DNA of 64,000 nucleotides, taken from contig SVEZ01000002.1 in the NCBI GenBank assembly GCA_015057115.1, positions 1 to 64,000 on the forward strand, in the 5' to 3' direction. Position numbers and translations under genes: made by a program. Under the pieces are notes generated by a model. That model ran no database searches and was not told the DNA's origin. It saw nothing but the letters and a program-made list of their open reading frames with translations. This stretch comes from Lachnospiraceae bacterium. GTDB lineage: Bacteria > Bacillota > Clostridia > Lachnospirales > Lachnospiraceae. Below, in pieces: positions 8,759-17,225 of the stretch; the stretch's first letter is position 1; the number at the start of each line of letters is the position of its first letter.

Positions 8759-8787
8759 TTGAATTGTTGAAATATATATGCTATTAT
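8759..8787 (+). promoter_or_regulatory. SigA-type promoter of codY
   Basis: -35 TTGAAT (8759-8764), 17-base spacer, -10 TATTAT (8782-8787), about 40 bases before the codY start codon. It follows the topA stop without an evident terminator between them. Confidence 0.65.
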
Positions 8788-8827
8788 TGATACGCAATGA
8801 TTTTTATGATAAAAGGAGGTAGTTCGC

Positions 8828-9607
8828 ATGAGTGTGCAGTTGCTGGATAAGACGCGCAAAATTAATAAATTGTTGCATAACAACAACTCATCTAAGGTTG
8901 TATTTAACGATATCTGTTGCGTGTTGACGGAAATCCTGAACTCCAATGTCCTTGTAATCAGTAAGAAGGGCAAGGTGCTGGGAACCAGTGTGTGCAAAGG
9001 AATCGATGAGATTGGTGAACTCATAGTCGATGAGGTCGGTGGATTTATTGATCCGTTATTGAATGAGAGACTTCTGGGTATTCTTTCTACAAAAGAAAAT
9101 GTGAATTTAGAGACCTTGGGCTTTATATCTGGCGATATAGAATCTTTCCGTGCAATTATAACACCTATTGATATTGCCGGGGAGAGATTAGGAACCTTGT
9201 TCTTATACAAGAAGGATTGTTCCTATGATATTGACGATATTGTTTTAAGTGAGTATGGCACAACAGTGGTTGGTCTTGAAATGATGCGTTCCGTAAATGA
9301 AGAGAATGCAGAGGAATCCAGAAAGATTCAGGTGGTGAAATCGGCAGTATCCACTTTGTCTTTCTCTGAATTGGAGGCCATTATTCATATTTTTGAAGAA
9401 TTGGAAGGAAACGAAGGAATTCTTGTAGCAAGTAAGATTGCAGATCGTGTAGGTATTACACGTTCCGTTATCGTAAATGCACTTCGTAAGTTTGAGAGCG
9501 CAGGAGTTATCGAATCCCGTTCTTCCGGTATGAAAGGAACCTATATCAAAGTATTAAACGATTATATCTTTGAGGAACTTGAAGGGATTAAAAGACAGAA
9601 CAATTAA
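8828..9607 (+). CDS. codY: GTP/branched-chain amino acid-sensing transcriptional repressor CodY
   Basis: 259 residues, the family's usual length. An N-terminal GAF-like sensor (about 1-155, including VLGTSVCKGIDEIGE) is joined to a winged helix-turn-helix with ASKIADRVGITRSVIVNALRKFESAGVIESRSSGMKG. CodY represses nutrient-limitation genes and, in several Firmicutes, motility genes. The start has a full AAAGGAGG. It is flanked by its own promoter and a strong terminator and lies immediately upstream of flgB, as in B. subtilis. Confidence 0.98.
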   Translation: MSVQLLDKTRKINKLLHNNNSSKVVFNDICCVLTEILNSNVLVISKKGKVLGTSVCKGIDEIGELIVDEVGGFIDPLLNERLLGILSTKENVNLETLGFISGDIESFRAIITPIDIAGERLGTLFLYKKDCSYDIDDIVLSEYGTTVVGLEMMRSVNEENAEESRKIQVVKSAVSTLSFSELEAIIHIFEELEGNEGILVASKIADRVGITRSVIVNALRKFESAGVIESRSSGMKGTYIKVLNDYIFEELEGIKRQNN

Positions 9608-9646
9608 TTGATTGTGTTCTAAATGTGATCAATGTAGTTACATCAA

Positions 9647-9688
9647 GAAGGAAACTGTGAACAAAAATTCACATTTTCCTTCTTTTTT
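9647..9688 (+). terminator. Rho-independent terminator of codY
   Basis: A 15-bp stem with one mismatch (GAAGGAAA.TGTGAA, 9647-9661, with 9668-9682) and a 6-base loop is followed by T6. It separates codY from the flagellar operon. Confidence 0.9.
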
Positions 9689-9772
9689 GATTTTTAACAG
9701 TATTTTCACTGTTTTCTTGGGGTTCAGACGACAGGATAATACAATATATTGTAAAAAAGGACAAAAACCCCC

Positions 9773-9800
9773 TTGTTTTTTTCTATATATCGGATATAAT
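9773..9800 (+). promoter_or_regulatory. SigA-type promoter of the flgB flagellar operon
   Basis: -35 TTGTTT (9773-9778), 16-base spacer, -10 TATAAT (9795-9800), about 42 bases before the flgB ATG. It is the only clear promoter between the codY terminator and flgB. I see no SigD-type TAAA/GCCGATAT pair. Confidence 0.65.
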
Positions 9801-9842
9801 AAAAAAAGAATGGAGTACCCATGAAAATTAGGAGGGTAGTGT

Positions 9843-10238
9843 ATGATTAACAGCGGAATTTATGATTATATCAATGTGCTGGACAAAGCAGCTGATGCAA
9901 GCTATTTGCGTAATCAGGCCATTGCAAATAATATCGCCAATGATGATACGCCGGGATACAAGCGCGTGGATTTAGACTTTCAGAGCGTATTGGCAAGAGA
10001 AATCGGTAAGACCAAATATGTCAGTCTTGATCAGAAGATTAAGAAAGTCGATCTTTCTCACTTAAATGTGAAGATTGAGAAGGATGCAAGTGCTTTTCCT
10101 TTTTCCTACCGAATTGATGGGAATAATGTAGATATAGATACCGAGAATGTGGAGCTTGCGGCGAACCAGATCGTGTATCAGGGATTGACCGACAGTATGG
10201 GGCAGGAGTTTAATCGAATCAAACAGGCAATGAGTTAG
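9843..10238 (+). CDS. flgB: Flagellar basal-body rod protein FlgB
   Basis: 131 residues. The N-terminus has the rod/hook signature RNQAIANNIANDDTPGYKRVDLDF and the C-terminus QIVYQGLTDSMGQEFNRIKQAMS, forming the coiled-coil ends by which rod proteins pack. FlgB makes the cell-proximal rod above the MS ring and is exported by the flagellar type III apparatus. It is the first gene of the operon, with GGAGGG before the ATG and 10 bases to flgC. Confidence 0.96.
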   Translation: MINSGIYDYINVLDKAADASYLRNQAIANNIANDDTPGYKRVDLDFQSVLAREIGKTKYVSLDQKIKKVDLSHLNVKIEKDASAFPFSYRIDGNNVDIDTENVELAANQIVYQGLTDSMGQEFNRIKQAMS

Positions 10239-10248
10239 GAGGATATGT

Positions 10249-10692
10249 ATGTCAGTTTTTCAAGCATTTAATATCAACGCGTCCGGTTTGACCGCCCAGC
10301 GATTCAGAACAGATGTAATTGCGGAGAATATCGCAAATGTCAAGACCACAAGAACTCAGGACGGAACACCTTATCGTAGACAGGTTGTTACCTTTAAGGA
10401 GAAAGATGTTACCGAGTTCAGCCACGTGTTACGTAATACACGAAATGCGGCAGTGGGTAACGGTGTGAAGGTTGCAACCCTTCAGAATGATTATGAGAGT
10501 GATTTTATTATGGCATACGATCCGTCTCATCCCGATGCGGACGAGAATGGATATGTTTCCTATCCGAATGTAAATATCGTAACGGAAATGACTAACCTCA
10601 TTGATGCAACCCGTTCTTATGAAGCAAACGCAACGGCCTTTGATGCCAGCAAGAGCATGATGACTACGGGATTGAGCATGGGTAAGAACTAA
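10249..10692 (+). CDS. flgC: Flagellar basal-body rod protein FlgC
   Basis: 147 residues. FNINASGLTAQRFRTDVIAENIANVKTTRT at the N-terminus and YPNVNIVTEMTNLIDATRSYEANATAFDASK near the C-terminus are the classical FlgC rod motifs. It forms the proximal rod with FlgB, FlgF and FlgG and is exported without a cleaved signal. It sits between flgB and fliE, the conserved order in Firmicutes, with GGAGGAT before the ATG. Confidence 0.97.
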   Translation: MSVFQAFNINASGLTAQRFRTDVIAENIANVKTTRTQDGTPYRRQVVTFKEKDVTEFSHVLRNTRNAAVGNGVKVATLQNDYESDFIMAYDPSHPDADENGYVSYPNVNIVTEMTNLIDATRSYEANATAFDASKSMMTTGLSMGKN

Positions 10693-10706
10693 GGAGGAGA
10701 AGATAA

Positions 10707-11030
10707 ATGGATGCAATTGGTAGTACATTAACCGCTGTTACAGGCGTATATAATTCTCCGGGAAGTTTGCCCAGCGTAAATCATTCTCCGAAGAATCAGG
10801 AGAACGGTTTTCAGAAGGTATTTCAGTCTGCATTGGATATGTTAAACGAGACCAGTGATTTACAGAATAAGGCAGAATCTGCCGAGATTCAATTTGCTCT
10901 GGGGCTTTCAAATAATACTCACGACTTACAGGTGGCACAACAGAAAGCGAACATTGCATTGCAGTATACCATTGCAGTACGAGACAAAGCAATGGATGCG
11001 TATAAGGAGATTATGAACATGTCCTTATAA
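10707..11030 (+). CDS. fliE: Flagellar hook-basal body complex protein FliE
   Basis: 107 residues. The C-terminal two thirds, from NGFQKVFQSALDMLNETSDLQNKAE to LQYTIAVRDKAMDAYKEIMNMSL, match FliE, the small adaptor that joins the MS ring to the rod and is the first exported subunit. The N-terminal ~30 residues are variable and Ser/Asn-rich. AAGGAGGAG precedes the ATG; fliF follows 30 bases later. Confidence 0.95.
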   Translation: MDAIGSTLTAVTGVYNSPGSLPSVNHSPKNQENGFQKVFQSALDMLNETSDLQNKAESAEIQFALGLSNNTHDLQVAQQKANIALQYTIAVRDKAMDAYKEIMNMSL

Positions 11031-11060
11031 GGACGGTGAACTGTCAGGCGGGAGATAACA

Positions 11061-12674
11061 ATGGATAAGATTCTTGAGAAAATAAAAGAGATCATCAATC
11101 GAATTATCGAGTGGTGGAAACGGTTTACAAAGAAACAGAAAATCCTGTTGGGAGGACTTGCGGCAACGGTTGTAATTGCCCTTGCCATTCTTGCGGTAGT
11201 GATGACAAGACCGACCTACAAGACCTTGGTGGTAGCGGAAAGTACCAAGGAAGCTGCCAATATTAAAGAACTTTTGGATGCGGACTCCAGTATTGATTAC
11301 AAGATTATGGATGATGACCTTACCTTTAAGGTTAACGAGAAGAATGAGACTGCAGCCAAATATATTCTTGGAACCAATAAGATTGTATCGGATGATTACA
11401 CCTTGGATGATGTAGTTGACGGTAGCTTTAGTACAACTGAGGCGGATAAGACCAAGAAGTATCAGCTTTATTTAGAGAAACAGTTGGCAGATGATTTGTC
11501 CAATATGGATAATATCGCCAGTGCGCAGGTTAACCTTTCCATCCCTATTGATGATGGAACCATTCTTGCAAGAGAACAGAGCACCTACGCAGCAATTACT
11601 TTGGAGCTTGATAAAGATTTAGAGGATGGTCAGGCAGAGGGAATTGCCAAGTTTGTGGCAACAGCGGTTGGTAATGATGATACTGAGGCGGTTACCATTT
11701 TGGATAACGAGGCCAATGTTTTGTTTGCCGGTGGTGATGAATCCACCAATGCAGGTGTTATTGCTAAACAGAGTGACCAGAAGAGCAAAGAAAGCAACCG
11801 TGTGAAGAAGGAAGTACGAAATGTACTTTTAGGAACCAACGTTTTTGATAATGTGGAAGTCGGTTTGAATCTGGATATGGATTTTACCAACAAGACCACT
11901 ACAAGAACGGAATATGACATTCCGGAGAGCCGTGATGAAGGCTATCTTACCAGTGAATCCACCTATGAAAATGAAACCATAGGCGGAACCCAGGGTGTTC
12001 CCGGAACGGATAGTAACGATCAGGATACCACGTATGTTATTGATGATAATGGAACTACAAGTTCCACCACAACCGATACCAGTAAGCAGCATGCGTTAAA
12101 TGAAACTCATACAGAGGTTATCGATAAAGGTGGTACCATTAATAAGGAGAATTCCAGTATTGCGGTAACTGCCATTACTTACAAATATTATAACGAAGAT
12201 ACCATGAAGAAGTCCGGCGAACTGAAGGATAAGACCTTTGATGAGTTTGTCAGCGCCAACAACGAGCGTAAGCAGATTGAGGTGCCGGATGATTACATAC
12301 AGATGGTTGCACAGACCACCGGATTCCCGGAAGCAAACATTAAGATTGTAGCTTATGAGGTACCTTACTTTGAGTACTCCACCGGAAGCGGCAGAACCAT
12401 TGCAGATTACATTGAAATTGCATTGGCGGTTCTTATTTTTGCATTATTGGGTTATGTGGTATTTCGGAGTACCAGACCGGACAAGGTGGAGGAAGAAGAG
12501 CAGGAGCTTTCTGTTGAATCCTTGTTAGAGTCTACCAAGTTGGAAGAGAAATTAGAGGATATCGGCTATACTGAGAAGTCGGAGATCCGAATACTGATAG
12601 AGAAATTTGTGGATGAGAAGCCGGAAGCGGCGGCGTCCCTACTTAGAAACTGGCTGGAAGAGGAGTGGGAGTAA
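11061..12674 (+). CDS. fliF: Flagellar MS-ring protein FliF
   Basis: 537 residues. One membrane helix near the N-terminus (LLGGLAATVVIALAILAVVM, about 30-50) and one near the C-terminus (DYIEIALAVLIFALLGYVVF, about 453-472) flank the large periplasmic-side YscJ/FliF domains (YKTLVVAESTKEAANIKELL; LEKQLADDLSNMDNIASAQV). The last residues, ASLLRNWLEEEWE, form the FliG-binding tail. A Thr/Asp/Ser-rich loop (about 300-350) is variable. FliF oligomerises into the base on which the motor and export gate assemble. Confidence 0.97.
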   Translation: MDKILEKIKEIINRIIEWWKRFTKKQKILLGGLAATVVIALAILAVVMTRPTYKTLVVAESTKEAANIKELLDADSSIDYKIMDDDLTFKVNEKNETAAKYILGTNKIVSDDYTLDDVVDGSFSTTEADKTKKYQLYLEKQLADDLSNMDNIASAQVNLSIPIDDGTILAREQSTYAAITLELDKDLEDGQAEGIAKFVATAVGNDDTEAVTILDNEANVLFAGGDESTNAGVIAKQSDQKSKESNRVKKEVRNVLLGTNVFDNVEVGLNLDMDFTNKTTTRTEYDIPESRDEGYLTSESTYENETIGGTQGVPGTDSNDQDTTYVIDDNGTTSSTTTDTSKQHALNETHTEVIDKGGTINKENSSIAVTAITYKYYNEDTMKKSGELKDKTFDEFVSANNERKQIEVPDDYIQMVAQTTGFPEANIKIVAYEVPYFEYSTGSGRTIADYIEIALAVLIFALLGYVVFRSTRPDKVEEEEQELSVESLLESTKLEEKLEDIGYTEKSEIRILIEKFVDEKPEAAASLLRNWLEEEWE

Positions 12675-12677
12675 ACC

Positions 12678-13685
12678 ATGGCAAAAGATGAATTGTCCGG
12701 GGTGCAGAAAGCAGCGATATTGCTAATTTCCCTTGGACCGGAGAAATCCGCACAGCTTTTTAAGCACCTAAAAGAAGAAGAAATTGAGACATTGACCCTT
12801 GAAATTGCCAATACTCGTAGTGTATCTCCGCAAGACAAAGAGGATGTATTAAATGAGTTTTATCAAGTTTGTCTTGCTCAGCAGTATATTGCAGAAGGTG
12901 GTATCGGATACGCAAGAGATCTTTTGGAGAAGGCTTTGGGAGACGAGGAAGCGCAGGCAGTTATTTCCAGACTTACTGCATCCTTACAGGTTCGTCCTTT
13001 CGAATTTGTTCGTAAGGCAGATCCGTCTCAGGTATTGAACTTCATCCAGGATGAGCATCCGCAGACGGTAGCGATGATTCTTTCCTATTTGTCACCGAAC
13101 CAGAGTTCCATGATTTTAAGCGCTTTGAGTCCGGATAAGCAGGCAGATGTTGCAAAGCGTATTGCCATGATGGACAGAACCAGTCCGGATATCATTAAGG
13201 AAGTGGAGTCTGTGTTGGAAAGAAAGCTTGCATCCCTGATCAATCAGGATTACACCATTGTTGGTGGTGTCGATGCCATTGTAAATATTTTGAATACCGT
13301 AGACCGCAGTACAGAGAAACATATTATGGAGACCTTGGAAATCGAAGAGCCGGAGCTTGCTGATGAAATCCGTAAGAAGATGTTCGTATTCGAAGATATT
13401 CTTCTTCTGGACGACCGTGCAATTCAGCGTGTATTGCGTGACGTAGACAACAAGGAATTAGGTGTTGCTTTGAAGGTTGCCAACGACGAGGTAAAGGGAG
13501 TTGTATTCAAGAACCTTTCCAAACGTTTGGCTGCTATGATCCAGGAAGACATGGAATTCATGGGACCTGTTCGTATGAAGGATGTAGAAGAAGCGCAGCA
13601 GAAGATTGTTGGTATTATTCGTAAGTTAGAGGACAGCGGCGAGATTGTAATCTCCCGTGGTGGAGGAGACGAGATCATTGCGTAA
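12678..13685 (+). CDS. fliG: Flagellar motor switch protein FliG
   Basis: 335 residues, the usual length. It opens with LSGVQKAAILLISLGPEKSAQLFKHL, has the middle-domain EHPQTVAMILSYL motif that contacts FliM, and a C-terminal domain with the charged torque helix (LLLDDRAIQRVLRDVDNKELGVALK) that meets MotA. Only 3 bases separate it from fliF. Its stop overlaps the probable TTG start region of fliH. Confidence 0.98.
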   Translation: MAKDELSGVQKAAILLISLGPEKSAQLFKHLKEEEIETLTLEIANTRSVSPQDKEDVLNEFYQVCLAQQYIAEGGIGYARDLLEKALGDEEAQAVISRLTASLQVRPFEFVRKADPSQVLNFIQDEHPQTVAMILSYLSPNQSSMILSALSPDKQADVAKRIAMMDRTSPDIIKEVESVLERKLASLINQDYTIVGGVDAIVNILNTVDRSTEKHIMETLEIEEPELADEIRKKMFVFEDILLLDDRAIQRVLRDVDNKELGVALKVANDEVKGVVFKNLSKRLAAMIQEDMEFMGPVRMKDVEEAQQKIVGIIRKLEDSGEIVISRGGGDEIIA

Positions 13686-14535
13686 TCTTGTAAAACAAAG
13701 AAACATTGTAAATACTTCCGGTGAAACACGTGTGATTAATTCTAACGTGAAGATGGAAGAAATACTTGGCAAATTTAACAATCCTGAGGACTTTTCCCCG
13801 GGATTGTTTGCTACAGAGTTAGAAGTTGAAGGATTTGAAGGGGAAGAGAATCCCGGCGTGGAACAGCTTGTCCAGGATAACCCGGATGGAATATCCTATT
13901 CTGAAGAGGAGATGCCGGAAGAAATGACGGCTCCGGAACCGGAAATCCCTCAGATTGATATGGATGCGATTTTGGAGAAGGAAGAGCAGATTCTTGCGGA
14001 AGCCAGAGCAAGGGCTGAGGAAGAAGCGGAAGCCATCAAACAGCAGGCGTTGGAAGAAGCAACCATGCAGGCGGAAGAAACCCTTACTTTAAGACGGCAG
14101 GAGTTGGAAGAAGAGTTTCAGCAGGCACAGCTTCATTTACAGCAGTCCTATGAACAGCAGATTAGTTCTATTGAAGCCGACATGGTGGATACGTTTCTGG
14201 ATGTCTTTAAAGAGGTTCTTCATGTGGAGGTTACTGATTATCGGGACATTATGATGGATTTAATTAAGTCCACACTTCTTAAGGCTGATAATCCGAAGGA
14301 ACTATCCATTCAGATAGGGGAAGAGAACTTTGAACAGGTGAAGGAAGAACTTCCGGCACTGAAGGAACTGTTAGGAGAAGATGTGAAGCTGGAGATTTTG
14401 AAGAATAGTCAGCTTGGTCCTAAGGACTGTAAGATAGAGACGGATTTCGGAATTTACGACTGCGGTTTTGATGTGCAGTTAAAGAATCTGTGTAATCGTA
14501 TTCGATTACTAAGCCAATGGAAGAATAAGGAGTAG
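13678..14535 (+). CDS. fliH: Flagellar assembly protein FliH
   Basis: 285 residues from a TTG at 13678, chosen because GGAGGAG (13662-13668) lies 9 bases upstream; a GTG at 13657 is also in frame but has no ribosome site. The N-terminal half is acidic; the centre is a long Glu/Ala/Gln-rich coiled coil (EEQILAEARARAEEEAEAIK); the C-terminus matches the FliH/HrpE regulator domain. FliH is the peripheral stalk-like partner that keeps the FliI ATPase in check and links it to the C ring. It overlaps fliG by 8 bases. Confidence 0.9.
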   Translation: MRNLVKQRNIVNTSGETRVINSNVKMEEILGKFNNPEDFSPGLFATELEVEGFEGEENPGVEQLVQDNPDGISYSEEEMPEEMTAPEPEIPQIDMDAILEKEEQILAEARARAEEEAEAIKQQALEEATMQAEETLTLRRQELEEEFQQAQLHLQQSYEQQISSIEADMVDTFLDVFKEVLHVEVTDYRDIMMDLIKSTLLKADNPKELSIQIGEENFEQVKEELPALKELLGEDVKLEILKNSQLGPKDCKIETDFGIYDCGFDVQLKNLCNRIRLLSQWKNKE

Positions 14536-14541
14536 ACACCT

Positions 14542-15852
14542 TTGGAACTTACAAAGTATGAAGCATTGAAACAAGAGAGTTTTTTCTCGCATCTGGGAAA
14601 GGTGGTCAAGATTGTTGGTTTGACCATTGAATCCATTGGACCGGATGCCAAATTGGGTGATTTATGCTACATAATGACAGGCGGCGAAGACGACGAAGCC
14701 ATAGCATGTGAAGTGGTGGGCTTCCGTGAGAACCGCCTTATTCTTATGCCCTTCGATTCTACAGATGGAATCGGTGTGGGTTGCCAGGTAGAAAATACCG
14801 GTCATCCTCTGCAAGTGCAGGTTTCAGATGACCTTTTAGGACATACATTAGATGGAATCGGACGTCCTACGGATACGGATGAACCGATTTACGGAACCCC
14901 TATGCCGGTAGAGGCAATGCCGCCGGACCCCATGAAACGTAAGATCATTGACGAAGTCTTACAATTGGGAGTGAAGGCAGTCGATGGTCTTATTACCGTT
15001 GGTAAAGGACAGCGTATCGGAATTTTTGCCGGTTCCGGTGTTGGAAAGAGTACCTTATTAGGTATGTTTGCTCGGAACACGAAGGCAGATATTAACGTTA
15101 TTGCATTGATTGGAGAGCGTGGTCGTGAGGTTCGGGAATTCATTGAAAGAGATCTTGGACCGGAAGGTATGGCACGCTCGGTAGTGGTTATTGCAACTTC
15201 CGATAAACCGGCCTTGATTCGTAACAAGGCGGCAAAGACCGCTACAGCTATTGCGGAATATTTTAGAGCCCAGGGCAAGGATGTTTTGCTTATGATGGAC
15301 TCTATGACCCGTTTTTCCATGGCACAAAGAGAAATCGGTCTTGCCAGTGGAGAACCGCCGGTAACGAGAGGATATCCCCCAAGTGTTTATGCGGAAATGC
15401 CAAGGTTACTGGAACGCGCCGGTACTTCCGATGTGGGTTCCATAACCGGTCTATATACCGTCTTGGTAGATGGAGACGATTTTAATGAGCCCATTACCGA
15501 TACCGCTCGTGGTATTTTAGACGGACATATTGTTTTAAATCGTAAGTTGGCCCAGAAGAACCAATATCCTGCCATTGATATTTTGGCAAGTATCTCCCGT
15601 GTTATGAGTTCCATTGTGGGACCGGAGCAGAAGAAGGCGGCAGGACAATTTAAGAACACATTATCCACGTATAATGATGCGGAGGATTTAATCAATATCG
15701 GAGCATATAAGCGAGGTAGTAATCCGAATATTGACTACTCCATTGATAAGATTGATCAGATTTTAGACTTCATCAAACAGGGTACCCACGATCAGTATGA
15801 ATTTGATGAGGAAATTGAGATGTTGAAGGCTATTTTTGCAGACGCAGAGTAA
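14542..15852 (+). CDS. fliI: Flagellum-specific ATPase FliI
   Basis: 436 residues from a TTG start with AAGGAG 9 bases upstream. The core contains GIFAGSGVGKSTLLGMFARN (Walker A at about 165-172), LIGERGREVREF, LLMMDSMTRFSMAQREIGLA (Walker B) and GEPPVTRGYPPSVYAEMPRL, diagnostic of type III export ATPases related to the F1 beta subunit. It powers or times unloading of export substrates. It lies between fliH and fliJ as in B. subtilis; both fliH and fliI appear to use TTG starts. Confidence 0.98.
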   Translation: MELTKYEALKQESFFSHLGKVVKIVGLTIESIGPDAKLGDLCYIMTGGEDDEAIACEVVGFRENRLILMPFDSTDGIGVGCQVENTGHPLQVQVSDDLLGHTLDGIGRPTDTDEPIYGTPMPVEAMPPDPMKRKIIDEVLQLGVKAVDGLITVGKGQRIGIFAGSGVGKSTLLGMFARNTKADINVIALIGERGREVREFIERDLGPEGMARSVVVIATSDKPALIRNKAAKTATAIAEYFRAQGKDVLLMMDSMTRFSMAQREIGLASGEPPVTRGYPPSVYAEMPRLLERAGTSDVGSITGLYTVLVDGDDFNEPITDTARGILDGHIVLNRKLAQKNQYPAIDILASISRVMSSIVGPEQKKAAGQFKNTLSTYNDAEDLINIGAYKRGSNPNIDYSIDKIDQILDFIKQGTHDQYEFDEEIEMLKAIFADAE

Positions 15853-15863
15853 GGAGGATGTGA

Positions 15864-16301
15864 ATGAAGAAGTTTGTATATTCCATGCAAAGCATTCTGA
15901 ATCTGCAGTATAAGATAGAAGATCAGCAAAAAGCGTCCTTTCGGGAAGCCAGTGAGAAACTCAGGGCGGAAGAGGAACGGTTGCGAGAGCTGATGAATCA
16001 GCAGAGTGAGTATGAAGATCAACTTAAAGAGTTAATGAACGGAGTACTGGATCTGCCGGGAGTTCGTGTGAAGAAGCACGATATTGACATAATGAAGAGC
16101 CGGGTGAGAACCCAGATGTTGAATGTTCACATGGCAGAGAAGAATATGGAAGCGGCTCGGATTCGCTTGACACAGGCGATGATTGACCGAAAGACGCAGG
16201 AACGCATGAAAGAAAAAGCGTTTGATGCATATAAGATTGAGCTTGCTCAGGAAGAATCCAAAGAGATTGACCAGTTAGTAAGTTACAAACATTCTGTATA
16301 A
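15864..16301 (+). CDS. fliJ: Flagellar export chaperone/coupling protein FliJ
   Basis: 145 residues, almost entirely predicted coiled coil: KFVYSMQSILNLQYKIEDQQK at the start and long Glu/Gln/Lys-rich heptads. This fits FliJ, the small rotor-like protein that sits in the FliI hexamer and contacts FlhA. Assignment rests on length, coiled-coil pattern and position after fliI. GGAGG precedes the ATG by 8 bases. Confidence 0.9.
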   Translation: MKKFVYSMQSILNLQYKIEDQQKASFREASEKLRAEEERLRELMNQQSEYEDQLKELMNGVLDLPGVRVKKHDIDIMKSRVRTQMLNVHMAEKNMEAARIRLTQAMIDRKTQERMKEKAFDAYKIELAQEESKEIDQLVSYKHSV

Positions 16302-16313
16302 GGCGGTGAAGAT

Positions 16314-17180
16314 ATGGCGGACATGTTACCAGAAGAGGATGACAAGGAATTAGATCCCAAGGAAGTAAAGAAAGCGGAGAAAGCCAGAAAGAAAGAAGAG
16401 AAGGCACTTCGTAAAAAAGAGAAAAAAGAAGCGAAAGAGGCTGCAGCCAAGGAGGCGGAAGAAGCAGAGAACCAACAGGAGTCTGCAGGTGGAAAGATTG
16501 TAATCGTTTTGGTTACTATAGTAATTATTGCCATCTGGCTTGGTATTTTTGCCCTGCTTATTAAGTGGGATGTTGGAGGTTTTGGCTCTTCTGTATTATA
16601 TCCGGTATTAAAGGACGTTCCATATGTGAACAAGATTTTGCCGGAAGTGGAAGGGGATAAGGAAAATGACCCTTACGCTTATTCTTCCATAGAAGAGGCT
16701 GTGAAACGGATTAAACAGCTGGAGAAACAGCTTGAAAAAGCCAAGAAAGCTTCTGGAACGGATGATGACACTATTTCCAAATTAGAGGATGAAGTGGCGC
16801 GTTTACAGGTATTCGAGAAGAATCAAACGGAATTTGAAAAAACAAAAGCAAAATTCTATGAAGAGGTTGTTTTTGGAGACAAAGCACCCGATATAAAAGA
16901 GTATAAGGCTTACTATGAGTCTATTGATCCGAAGAATGCTGAACAGCTTTATAAGCAGGTTATTGCACAGATTCAGGATGATGAAGATGTGGCGGATTAC
17001 GTAAAAGCATATTCGGAAATGAAGCCAAAGGCCGCTGCCGGAATTATGGAGAAGATGACGGACAACTTACCATTAGTTGCAAAGATTCTTAAGAATATGA
17101 AGGCAGGAGCAAGAGGTGATATTCTGGCTGCCATGGACGCTGAGACTGCCGCTAAGGTAACGAAGCTGATGGAACCGTGA
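16314..17180 (+). CDS. MotE/YlxF-like membrane protein with MgtE-N-like C-terminus
   Basis: 288 residues. A Lys/Glu/Ala-rich cytoplasmic start (1-60) is followed by one membrane helix (KIVIVLVTIVIIAIWLGIFA, about 61-80), a coiled coil (RIKQLEKQLEKAKKASG) and a C-terminal helical repeat region (AAAGIMEKMTDNLPLVAKIL then GARGDILAAMDAETAAKVTKLM) resembling the MgtE N domain found in MotE. It occupies the position of B. subtilis ylxF, between fliJ and fliK. MotE-type proteins steady stators or C-ring assembly in some bacteria; the role here is inferred. It is much longer than a typical YlxF. Confidence 0.75.
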   Translation: MADMLPEEDDKELDPKEVKKAEKARKKEEKALRKKEKKEAKEAAAKEAEEAENQQESAGGKIVIVLVTIVIIAIWLGIFALLIKWDVGGFGSSVLYPVLKDVPYVNKILPEVEGDKENDPYAYSSIEEAVKRIKQLEKQLEKAKKASGTDDDTISKLEDEVARLQVFEKNQTEFEKTKAKFYEEVVFGDKAPDIKEYKAYYESIDPKNAEQLYKQVIAQIQDDEDVADYVKAYSEMKPKAAAGIMEKMTDNLPLVAKILKNMKAGARGDILAAMDAETAAKVTKLMEP

Positions 17181-17225
17181 TAGCCTGGATATAGATACAA
17201 TTTCATATGGAAAGGAGGACGAGGA

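Noticed and set aside
9690-9842. SigD (sigma-28) promoter before flgB
   Set aside because: No TAAA-N15-GCCGATAT pair is found; the SigA-type TTGTTT-N16-TATAAT explains the start better.
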